Assembly: GCF_021560175.1 (NCBI RefSeq)
Contig: NZ_CP091110.1
Coordinates: 5,148,501-5,212,500 of the forward strand
DNA from: Neobacillus drentensis
GTDB lineage: Bacteria; Bacillota; Bacilli; Bacillales; Cytobacillaceae
Length of the DNA: 64,000 bases
Reading direction: 5' to 3'
Each line of letters opens with the position of its first letter. Position 1 is the first letter of the stretch. Shown one piece after another: positions 24,998 to 33,341 of the stretch. The translations under genes and the position numbers were made by a program. The notes beneath the pieces were generated by a model, which was not told the origin of the DNA, made no database searches, and was given only the letters and a program-made list of their open reading frames with translations.

Positions 24998-26875
24998 TTA
25001 TAAAATGGATTCTATATACTTACTGTACCATAATTGAAATACATAAAAGCTCCAGATAACCCTATTTTCTAAATCAGTACTTTTATTTTCATAAAGTTTA
25101 TTTATAAGCTCTGAAAGTAATTCATAATCAAAAATTCCCTGTTTCATAATAGTCGTTCTCTCAGAAAACTTTTTAAGGTTGTAACTTAATGAAGTTTTAA
25201 GCCATGTATCAATTGGTACTCCAAAACCTCTTTTTGGACGATCTAATAATCTGCTAGGAATGTAATCAAACGCTAAATCCTTTAAAATGCGTTTCTTACA
25301 TCCCTTATAATATTTAAATTCATGTGGAAGTTGAAATGAGAACTCAATTATCCGATAATCTATTATTGGACATCTCGCTTCGAGAGAATATTTCATTGAC
25401 GCTCTATCCACCTTCGTTAAAATGTCTTCTGGTAAATAAGTCTGCATATCAAGGAGCATTCGACGCATTTGCCAATTATCCAGCGGGAATTTATCCTCAG
25501 CGTAAAACAGAACTTTGCAACTTTTATCTCTAACTAATTTAGTAGGAAGATCATCAAGGGTATGATATAATAATTGGGTTTTCGTTCTTTCCTCACGGTT
25601 TAGTACAACTGCTCTAGCTGAGGATGGAAATTTATCATTTAAATTAAATTTTTTCATTTTAGTTTCTTCTAACAAATAGTGTAAAAAGCCCCCATATCTA
25701 TCTATTTTTTGTGCTAAAGGTAATTTATCATAAATATTATAACCGCAAAATAGTTCATCACCGCCATCTCCGGAAAGCGCAACTGTTACATCTCTCCTAG
25801 CAAGTTGGGAAACTAACATCGTAGGAATTTGTGAAGCATCTGCAAACGGCTCGTCATAGTATTCAGGGATGCTTTCAACAAGATTAACCATATCATCTGT
25901 ATTTATTTGCATTACGGTATGTTGCGTTCCTAAATAATTTGCAATCTCATTTGCAAAGATTGACTCATCATATTCAGGGTCCTCAAATCCTATTGAATAG
26001 GTCTTAATAGGTTTTCCACTTACGCTTTGCGCTATAGCAGTAACTAAACTAGAATCAATACCTCCGCTTAAGAAAGATCCTAAAGGAACATCTGATATCA
26101 TTCTTTTACTAACACTATCTATCATTAAATTATTTAACTCAAATTTTGCTTGTTTGTAGTCGGTTATTAATTTATTATTTAAATCCATATATTTATCTAT
26201 TATGTCCCAGTATTTTTGTATATTTATATTGTTATTTTTATATACCAAAAAAGTGCCTGGCTCTAATTTAAAAGTATCCTTAAAAATTGTATTTGGTGCG
26301 GAAATATATTGATGATAAAGGTAACCTGATATTACATCTTTTCTAATCTCTTTTACAAATTCTGGATATTTCATGATTGCCTTAAGCTCCGAGGCAAATA
26401 CAAAATGTCCTAATTTATGATAATAATAGAGTGGTTTTTTACCAATTCTGTCTCTTGCCAATATAAGTTCATTTTTACTTTTATCGTATATTGCAATGGC
26501 AAACATTCCATTCAACCTATTAAAGCAATCTGTTCCCCACTCTTGGTATGCAGATATAATAACTTCTGTATCCGTGTTTGAACGAAACCGATATCCAATA
26601 GCAATAAGTTCCTCTCGTAATTCAATAAAGTTATAAATTTCCCCATTAAATACGATGGAGACATTTGAATCATTTGAATGCATTGGTTGATGGCCCATCT
26701 CTGATAAGTCCAAAATCGATAATCTACTTTGCGCCAATCCAAAGTAAAAATCATCTTTTTTGAAGATTTCCGAACCATTATCATCTGGTCCTCTATGTAC
26801 CAGTGTATTGTTCATCTTTTCTAAAATATTAAGGTTATAAGGGTCTTTTGTAATAAATCCACAAATTCCACACAT
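24998..26875 (-). CDS. asnB: Glutamine-hydrolysing asparagine synthase-like amidotransferase
   Basis: A 625-residue protein with an N-terminal class II glutaminase domain (catalytic Cys2 in MCGICGFI, RLSILDLSEMGHQPM) and a C-terminal synthetase domain with the ATP pyrophosphatase loop LSGGIDSSLV (near residue 268) and ALSGDGGDELFCGY. The start follows AGAGGAGG. Such enzymes make asparagine or, in polysaccharide clusters, transfer amide groups to sugar acids. Its position beside a carrier-protein/thioesterase, an EpsC-type acetyltransferase and an exopolysaccharide operon favours an accessory biosynthetic role, but plain asparagine synthesis is not excluded. A SinR-like box lies 414 bases upstream. 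Confidence 0.9.
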   Translation of the reverse strand: MCGICGFITKDPYNLNILEKMNNTLVHRGPDDNGSEIFKKDDFYFGLAQSRLSILDLSEMGHQPMHSNDSNVSIVFNGEIYNFIELREELIAIGYRFRSNTDTEVIISAYQEWGTDCFNRLNGMFAIAIYDKSKNELILARDRIGKKPLYYYHKLGHFVFASELKAIMKYPEFVKEIRKDVISGYLYHQYISAPNTIFKDTFKLEPGTFLVYKNNNINIQKYWDIIDKYMDLNNKLITDYKQAKFELNNLMIDSVSKRMISDVPLGSFLSGGIDSSLVTAIAQSVSGKPIKTYSIGFEDPEYDESIFANEIANYLGTQHTVMQINTDDMVNLVESIPEYYDEPFADASQIPTMLVSQLARRDVTVALSGDGGDELFCGYNIYDKLPLAQKIDRYGGFLHYLLEETKMKKFNLNDKFPSSARAVVLNREERTKTQLLYHTLDDLPTKLVRDKSCKVLFYAEDKFPLDNWQMRRMLLDMQTYLPEDILTKVDRASMKYSLEARCPIIDYRIIEFSFQLPHEFKYYKGCKKRILKDLAFDYIPSRLLDRPKRGFGVPIDTWLKTSLSYNLKKFSERTTIMKQGIFDYELLSELINKLYENKSTDLENRVIWSFYVFQLWYSKYIESIL

Positions 26876-27460
26876 GTTAATAGTCCTCCTCTTAATTTCT
26901 TAAAAATTCTGATTAATTTTTTATGAATTGAAAACCATACTTTTGCAATTATATTTTTCTTAGATAGGTAAAATTGATAGATGAAATAGGAAGTTGGACA
27001 ATGGGATTTATTAAATTCCAAATGTTTTTTAACACCAAAATACAATTCTCAGTTATAAAATAATCTGGTTTTCTTATGTTTTATGCATATTGGAGTCAAG
27101 ATTTTTTGAAATATTTACCCTTTCTAGAAAAGTTTTTGATATGATATCTTAGCTTGTTTCTATTCTATATAACCCAAGTATTTAGATAAAAATTATATTT
27201 ATAGCTTTCTGTAAGATATAGATTTAACAAATCTATGATACCAAAAAATTTTTTTAATCCGACACATTTTTCTAAATAGAACAATAGTGTTCATTAAAAC
27301 GAACTTGCTGTCAAAAAAATGTATAAACATAGTACATTTATACCATATTTTAATTATACTTTAAACATTTAGTTTAAAATAATTATTTTTATCGACAATT
27401 TTTTTATTCTAATTTTCTTAGTTTTAAATAAACGGAGAAAATGACTTGTTTTTAGTAGGA
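26876..27460. other. Promoter-proximal gap upstream of asnB with a SinR-like operator
   Basis: 585 AT-rich bases without a credible gene. GTTCATTAAAACGAAC at 27289-27304 is a clean GTTC-N8-GAAC element, with another half-site GAAC at 27279-27282 in head-to-head arrangement, the same layout as the pair at 24404-24442. It suits a promoter for asnB with a long leader. No terminator is obvious after the beta-helix gene. Confidence 0.5.
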
Positions 27461-29401
27461 TTACATACCTATTGCCCCGAATGGTTTAAATACTGCTTTT
27501 GCCGACACATACCTCCAAGTACACCCTCCGTCTGATATACTAGTGCCTGTTCCAGTTGGTGCATTTGGACCAGACGTACCACCCTTCGTACATTTGTATA
27601 CGTTTGTACCTGAGGATACAAGTGTGTCAACAGCGTAAGTCTTTCCGTTAGCCCATGAATTATTATTAGCTGTACCTGCTGTTATGCAAACCCAACCTAA
27701 GAAACCACCTGCAACTGGTGTAGCATTAATGACTTGTTGGGCAACTTTATATGTTCCTGTAGTTGGTTCTGCATTAGATATTCCACTTATCACAAAGGAA
27801 AGTCCAAAATTCTTTATTCCTTGGAACCATCCTCCATTAGCATCTATAATGTCGTTAAGTGCCAATGCAGAATTGGTAGCTATTGGAAAACTTGTATTTA
27901 CGAAAACGTTTGTTATATCAATAATTATGAACTCTTTGACAGAAATTGCGTCCCAACCACTACTCCTCCCATCGTTTATTTGTAGTTCATACGAACCTGT
28001 TGTATCGGTCATCCTAAAAAAGTTTGATAACGTTTCCCATGTACCCGAACCCCTTGCAGTCGCACTAACTTTACCATAAACAGGATAAGGAGAAGAATTC
28101 TTTAATACACCAAGACTTACACTAGTCGATGTTGTTTGCACTTTGGCACTAATGAAATAATTTCTTCCGTTTGCTAAGGTGACTGTTTGGCTGAACCTTG
28201 AATAGTTTGCGCTTGCAGTAAATGTCGCAACACCGTTAGAAATAGTTGGTGTGGTGATTGCTACCATATTCCAGCTTGTAAGGCCACCTGTCCATTGACC
28301 GTTTAGAATAAAGTTGTTCAATGTTTCATTTCCATATTTAAAACGATTCATCAAAGCATCCATATTTCTTTGGATATTGATATTTAGGTCGGATGATATT
28401 TGTAAATCCCTTGCACAGTTGTTGTCTGTTTGATAATCGATGAAAATATTGCTGCTTGTTCCATCAATATACAATGGACGATCTTGTGTTTTTTGTGGTT
28501 TAAAGTTTGTTGCCTGGAAACTGCGAATAGTAATATTGGTCGAACCAATAATCTGCATCCCATCTCCTGCAACAGGTGTTCCAGCCACCGCTAGATTTTT
28601 ATACCCATTGGCATCTGTTACAACACCAGAAAAGTTAAGATTCTTCGTGTTTTTAATGATAAATCCGTGAGCATAGTTTTCTTGGGCTTCGACATTTACG
28701 AAGGTTTGTCTACTTGCATTTTCAAGGTAGAATCCGGCGGTGTTTAGGTAATCCATAGAACCATTCCCATTAAAAATGGATTTTAGAGATACATAGCGAT
28801 TATTTGCACCTTTGTCATAAATGCCATTTCCTTTACAATTCCCTACGATGATGGATTCATAAGCATTATCGGTTGATGTTATATACATTCCATGACCATC
28901 ACAAAATTCAATATCAACCTGTCTAATGGTATATTGCCAAACAGGGTATAAACTTGAAAAACCGTTTTCGGCAAAGTTTTTAATCCATAGTCTTTCGATA
29001 ACAAGACCGTGAACTACCGCTCCTGAATCAGTATTAGAAAATCCTGTGCCATCAATGACTATTCCCGAACCTAGAGTGTTATTACCATTCCATTTATTTC
29101 CGTCAAGAAACATATCCGTTATTCCTGTAAATGATACTCCATGGAAACGGAACATATTTTTATTTGACCCTTTCAGCATTTGTAAGGTTGTTTGTCCTAC
29201 TCCTGCACCTTTTAAACGAACATTGTTAACCATTTCAATGCCACCACTCAGGGTATATATGCCTGTAGGAAAATAAATAGTTCCCCCTCCTGCATTAGCT
29301 ACATCTGTTATAGCCTTTGTGATTGCAGGACTCCAATTCGTCCCAGATTTATAGGAAGCATAATCGTTTATATTTACATAAACATATGAATCTTCTACTA
29401 T
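27461..29401 (-). CDS. Tail-spike-like right-handed beta-helix protein (pectate-lyase-3 superfamily) with apparent ATA start
   Basis: The open frame runs for about 646 codons. It opens VEDSYVYVNINDYASYKSG, WSPAITKAI and NAGGGTIYFPTGIY, the typical start of the pectate_lyase_3 / phage tail-spike beta-helix. Helix coils cover about residues 40-350, then a jelly-roll module resembling a carbohydrate-binding domain (about 365-490) and a C-terminal module ending in GCTWRY and FKPFGAIGM, of phage tail-fibre style. No ATG, GTG or TTG exists upstream of codon 57 (29233). A strong AAGGAGAGG site is correctly spaced only for an ATA at 29401, so the start codon is either ATA or a mutated ATG. There is no signal peptide. 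A polysaccharide lyase or depolymerase role is inferred. Confidence 0.75.
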   Translation of the reverse strand: MVEDSYVYVNINDYASYKSGTNWSPAITKAITDVANAGGGTIYFPTGIYTLSGGIEMVNNVRLKGAGVGQTTLQMLKGSNKNMFRFHGVSFTGITDMFLDGNKWNGNNTLGSGIVIDGTGFSNTDSGAVVHGLVIERLWIKNFAENGFSSLYPVWQYTIRQVDIEFCDGHGMYITSTDNAYESIIVGNCKGNGIYDKGANNRYVSLKSIFNGNGSMDYLNTAGFYLENASRQTFVNVEAQENYAHGFIIKNTKNLNFSGVVTDANGYKNLAVAGTPVAGDGMQIIGSTNITIRSFQATNFKPQKTQDRPLYIDGTSSNIFIDYQTDNNCARDLQISSDLNINIQRNMDALMNRFKYGNETLNNFILNGQWTGGLTSWNMVAITTPTISNGVATFTASANYSRFSQTVTLANGRNYFISAKVQTTSTSVSLGVLKNSSPYPVYGKVSATARGSGTWETLSNFFRMTDTTGSYELQINDGRSSGWDAISVKEFIIIDITNVFVNTSFPIATNSALALNDIIDANGGWFQGIKNFGLSFVISGISNAEPTTGTYKVAQQVINATPVAGGFLGWVCITAGTANNNSWANGKTYAVDTLVSSGTNVYKCTKGGTSGPNAPTGTGTSISDGGCTWRYVSAKAVFKPFGAIGM

Positions 29402-30334
29402 TTTTATCCTCTCCTTTTTAGTCTATTTTAAATACATTACATTATATTATAAAAAAAAGATAAAGCTTAATTAAATCGCCCAATTATATTAAATATAGTG
29501 AAAAATGCCTATTGATATTGATAGAACACCATTTACAAATAAGAGTGAATTTAACTAACCTACGCTATCGGGGCTTGTAAACAGTCGTTGTAGTAGATGA
29601 GGGGCACCTTTTTGACCGTTAAATGCATGAGGAAGTACGGTTCTTAACTAAATTTAAAATGGATGAACAAAGTCCAATGGCTATCATTTCTGTGGGTCAG
29701 AGTGACTTATGAAAGGTTTATGCATTTAATAATTTGCGGCAATACGCTCAAGAATTGATATACAATTTAAATTAGGACTTAATGATCGTGTACAATTTAG
29801 TGAGTATGTCGAAAAGCCTCTACAACAACAGGTTTTTGTATGTTGACCAACAAATATTTTACGATAATTCAGGATCAAATTCAGCTTTTCCTGGCAACCT
29901 ACCAAGCTTATTTATAAGGTTTATACACCAAAACTTCTCTATGGAACGCAGAATGAGCACTGGATAATCGATGATCATATGATTAAGCATGGCATTCAGG
30001 TGGAATTAGCTTGAGAGACCAATGGATGGAAACGAAACATAATAAAGCGATGAATTACTGTTCTTGAGGTACATCAAGAACATGAATTTATGATGCATGG
30101 TGGGGAATAGTTATATCTACAAACCGGAGACAATGAGGGTTTCCCCTGTCGAATAGAGGTGGGTAAATTTGGTATATCATACTGGGGCGTGTAGGTGTAA
30201 AGCTTAATCTCATGCCAAAGGAAACTTATCAAGTTTGAGTTTAGATTGATGGGAAGCATGATACGCCAGATAATCATACTTTTCATTAATCGTAATTATT
30301 TACTTGCAGGAAAACAAATGCCTTTTATCTCACT
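29402..30334. other. Non-coding or heavily decayed stretch
   Basis: About 930 bases without an intact gene. A good -10-like TATAAT lies on the minus strand at about 29443-29448, in front of the beta-helix gene. From about 29550 to 30290 short broken frames occur on the plus strand, with dense stops and a base composition less AT-rich than its surroundings. This suggests a decayed gene or element, but I could not recognise any product, terminal repeat or RNA. Confidence 0.4.
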
Positions 30335-30388
30335 AAGATCCAAAAAAAGGAATCTAAGTTTAAACTTAGATTCCTTTTTTTGGATCTT
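30335..30388. terminator. 54-bp perfect palindrome, bidirectional terminator-like
   Basis: Bases 30335-30361 are exactly complementary to 30362-30388, 27 bp with no loop base. The core is GGAATCTAAGTTT and its complement, followed by seven T in either direction, so it is a very strong bidirectional terminator. It ends the leftward carrier-thioesterase transcript. A mobile-element origin is possible but no element ends are visible. Confidence 0.75.
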
Positions 30389-30545
30389 GTGGACAAAAAT
30401 TTCTACTTATTTTTGATTTATTCCCGGGGATAGAAATAAGTAGGATAGACTAAATCAAGAATGTAAATTCTAAAACTTCAAAAGTATAAATATTTTGTCA
30501 ACCACTCTAAGTAAGAAAAAAAGGATTTTTGACGTTCTTTTCTCC

Positions 30546-31613
30546 TTACTTCTCCATTTCTAAATGCCTTTGTAAGTATTTCCCGACAAATTGAATGTTG
30601 GGCTTCTTTAAAAACCTATCATGATCGACTCCTATTTTGTAAACTTCAATGCTTCCATTATCAACTGTTTCCCAACCGAGATTTTCTTCATAATCGTTAT
30701 ATCTAACTCCAGAAATCAATAATATCTTTCCTGGATATGGATTTGGCTTATAGCCTCTAATTGCAGTCCTAAGGGTCATTCTTGTTTGTGCCATTCCGTT
30801 AATCGCGCTATTTTCTATCGTATTTCGAGCAAATAATTTACCTAAAGCTTTTTGGAACGTCTCTTTGACGAATAAAACACGCTGTTTCATTGACATTGCA
30901 TATATTTTTGTCATCTTATTTATTATCTTTTTGTTTAATGGCATTTCCTTCGGAATTATTAGAGGGATTTTATGGGGATTGGCAAAATTGAGAATGGTTA
31001 ACACCGAAACTTCCTCTCCAGCTTCAATAAGCTTTTGAGCCATTTCATAGGCAATAGCTCCACCAATACAAAAACCCAAAAGTGAATATGGCCCATTTGA
31101 TTGTATTTTTCTTATTTCTTTTACATATTTTTCAGCAAGTGATTCAACCGTTATTTTATCTGTCTTTCCACTATTTGGATATCTTAATCCATACAATTGT
31201 TGGTCACTCCCTAATTCCATAGCTAAATGTCTATAAATTAAAACTTCACCGCCTCCACCATGAATACAAAAAAGAGGCTTCTTTGAGCCAAAAGATTGTA
31301 TTGCAACTAAGGATGATGACATTAGGGCAGTTTGATTATTAGATGACAATATCCTTGCCAGATTTTCTATTGTTCCTTCCTGGAGGATAATTGAGGTAGG
31401 TAATCTCTTATTAAAAATCTTTTCTATTTCCGAAAACATTTGAATAGCTAAATAAGAGTTGCCACCTAATTCAAAGAAATTATCCCTAATTCCTATTGAA
31501 CTAACATCTAATGTAGATTCCCATATTTCTAAGAGTTTCTTTTCAGTCGTATTCCTTGGTAAGGAATCTTGAGCACCTCTTTTCGATACGGATGATACAG
31601 ACACATTAACCAT
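30546..31613 (-). CDS. Stand-alone carrier protein-thioesterase didomain (PCP-TE) with a Cys nucleophile
   Basis: A 355-residue protein with two NRPS/PKS-like domains. Residues 20-90 are a carrier protein with the phosphopantetheine site in FFELGGNSYLAIQMF (S53). Residues 105-350 are a type I thioesterase with the FCIHGGGG oxyanion loop and GFCIGG at 180-185. Here Cys182 replaces the usual Ser of GxSxG. His331 in VDHDRFL completes the pair, while the usual Asp after strand six reads LNFANP (Asn). An AGGAGG site directly precedes the ATG, so this is a genuine free-standing protein. No adenylation or condensation domain is in the window; a partner must load it in trans. The product is unknown. 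Confidence 0.88.
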   Translation of the reverse strand: MVNVSVSSVSKRGAQDSLPRNTTEKKLLEIWESTLDVSSIGIRDNFFELGGNSYLAIQMFSEIEKIFNKRLPTSIILQEGTIENLARILSSNNQTALMSSSLVAIQSFGSKKPLFCIHGGGGEVLIYRHLAMELGSDQQLYGLRYPNSGKTDKITVESLAEKYVKEIRKIQSNGPYSLLGFCIGGAIAYEMAQKLIEAGEEVSVLTILNFANPHKIPLIIPKEMPLNKKIINKMTKIYAMSMKQRVLFVKETFQKALGKLFARNTIENSAINGMAQTRMTLRTAIRGYKPNPYPGKILLISGVRYNDYEENLGWETVDNGSIEVYKIGVDHDRFLKKPNIQFVGKYLQRHLEMEK

Positions 31614-31740
31614 TTTATTGCCTCCTATCTTTTACATGAGCCTTCTAAAGAACAACTAAAATTTATTCCTGATGGGAGAATATAAATATAAAGAGTAATC
31701 AAATAAATAGTTTGGAATTATACTAATGATTTAAAGTACA

Positions 31741-32580
31741 CTAACTATTTTGCGGATAATAAATTTTATTTTCAAACTTAGAAACGACTTTACTATTTGG
31801 CAAAACACTTTCCGTAAGCCACGCATTCCCACCAATTATAGAATCTCTCCCAATAATTGTCTCTCCTCCAAGAATCGTTGCACCTGCATAAACTGTTACA
31901 TTATCTTCGATTGTTGGGTGTCTCCTCAATCCTTTAATAATGTTTCCATTATCATCTCGATGAAAAGAAAATGCACCAAGGGTTACATTTTGATAAATTG
32001 TTACATTGTTACCAATCATGGTAGTTTCACCAATAACAATTCCAGTACCATGATCTATGAAAAAACTTTCCCCAATAGTTGCCCCAGGGTGTATATCTAT
32101 TCCTGTTTTGCTATGGGAATATTCCGATAATAATCGAGAAAAAAAGAAATACCCCAGCTTATATAATTCATGAGAGAATCTATGAACCATTATCGCAAAT
32201 AATCCTGGATAGGTTATGGCTACTTCTTCATAACTTTTTGCTGCAGGATCCTTTATGAAGGCTGCCTCAATGTCCTTATTGACCATCTTTTTAATAGTTG
32301 GGATTTTCCCAAGAATAGTCATAGTATCCTCTTCAGACAAACAATTACTATACTTTGTCAACTCAAGAATATTGTGGAGTAATTTTTTAAAGTTAATTAA
32401 TTCCTGAAGTGTGATCTCTCTATTATAGATATATTCTGGTAACAATACCTTTCTATAATCGTTTAAAAATATTATTATATCTTTTTCTAATATTCTTTTT
32501 TGAACCGTATTTGAAGTAACGTTTGTTTGATAGCTTTTCGTAAGCTGGTTATGGATTTCTATTAAAATTGGTTCTTCCAT
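31741..32580 (-). CDS. Serine O-acetyltransferase, EpsC type
   Basis: A 279-residue left-handed beta-helix acetyltransferase. A helical N-terminal domain (to about 160) is followed by hexapeptide repeats with DIHPGATIGESFFIDHGTGI, VIGETTMIGNNVTIYQNVTLG and VYAGATILGGETIIG. The family converts serine to O-acetylserine, the cysteine precursor; the longer EpsC branch is found in matrix loci. An AGGGAGG site precedes the ATG. A SinR-like operator sits 54 bases upstream. It is followed after about 130 bases by the carrier-thioesterase gene on the same strand, probably in one operon. Confidence 0.85.
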   Translation of the reverse strand: MEEPILIEIHNQLTKSYQTNVTSNTVQKRILEKDIIIFLNDYRKVLLPEYIYNREITLQELINFKKLLHNILELTKYSNCLSEEDTMTILGKIPTIKKMVNKDIEAAFIKDPAAKSYEEVAITYPGLFAIMVHRFSHELYKLGYFFFSRLLSEYSHSKTGIDIHPGATIGESFFIDHGTGIVIGETTMIGNNVTIYQNVTLGAFSFHRDDNGNIIKGLRRHPTIEDNVTVYAGATILGGETIIGRDSIIGGNAWLTESVLPNSKVVSKFENKIYYPQNS

Positions 32581-32955
32581 CTGTATCTCTTTTCCTCCCT
32601 TAGGAATCTACGATTTTTATAGGAAACCATACCGTTCCTTATTAAGAACAACATATACATAAAAAAAATGCTTTCGCATTTAAATTAAATTTGGTATTAA
32701 TAAAGAACAAGAATTTCCTTAATGGTTAAATAAATTATAACATAAACTTTCCTTGGCTAACAGAAATATTATTCAATGTAATTGGCATAGACATAAATAT
32801 AATAACAAGACATAAAATTTAATCTAATGATCATCATCCACTTATCTCTAAACTCTTTCTAACTATTTATAAACCGTTTAATTTCACAATAATTTATCAT
32901 AATAGATTAAAACCAGAAAGATTGCTCCTTTTATAAAGGTTAAGGAGGTACTATT
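32581..32955. promoter_or_regulatory. Divergent regulatory gap with a SinR-like operator at 32634-32649
   Basis: The gap separates the leftward acetyltransferase from the rightward 40-aa peptide gene. GTTCCTTATTAAGAAC at 32634-32649 fits GTTC-N8-GAAC perfectly. A further AAAGAAC half-site lies near 32707. No other feature is seen. Confidence 0.65.
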
Positions 32956-33078
32956 ATGAATCATGAAGGAGTTTTCCTTATGGGGTTAGTCTGGGGTGTA
33001 TCATTAAGAATCACTCTTTGGATATCATTGATTGGTTGGGTTGAATTGATACTTCGTTTTTTCTGTGAAAACAAATAA
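32956..33078 (+). CDS. Small membrane protein, 40 aa
   Basis: A tiny gene with a textbook TAAGGAGG site five to six bases before the ATG. The product has one hydrophobic helix (about residues 6-36, including LMGLVWGVSL and TLWISLIGWVELILRFF) and a charged C-terminal CENK. I do not recognise the family. It is the only rightward gene in the segment and faces the SinR-like operator at 32634 across about 300 bases. A role in membrane-associated regulation or as a small toxin-like peptide are both possible; neither is shown. Confidence 0.65.
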   Translation: MNHEGVFLMGLVWGVSLRITLWISLIGWVELILRFFCENK

Positions 33079-33296
33079 TAATATTGGTATCTCTCTATAC
33101 ATTAGATCAGATATGAGAATTCTAGAAATAACCCAAAAAACAATAAGAAAGTAAATGTACCTGTGAGAAGCTAATTATTTATATTATTCGGTTTGATTAT
33201 TACTGATTAAATTGTATTTCTTCAAATGGCTTGTATATAAGCAAATGGTCTTTCTCGCTCCCGCTTTTTTATTTTTTTATATAGTGCTAATCATTG

Positions 33297-33341
33297 AATA
33301 GCACAATCGTACCATTCGGTCTCCGATTTTGCTATTTTTAT
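33297..33341. terminator. Stem-loop after the GH5 gene
   Basis: AATAGCA-CAATCG pairs with CGATT-TTGCTATT around a 14-base loop, followed by TTTTT on the plus strand. It overlaps the GH5 stop codon. It works best for plus-strand transcripts such as the 40-aa gene; on the minus strand the T-tract is missing. Confidence 0.5.

Noticed and set aside
28384..28670. Additional proteins in other frames of the beta-helix gene
   Set aside because: Shadow frames of a long gene with no ribosome-binding sites of their own.
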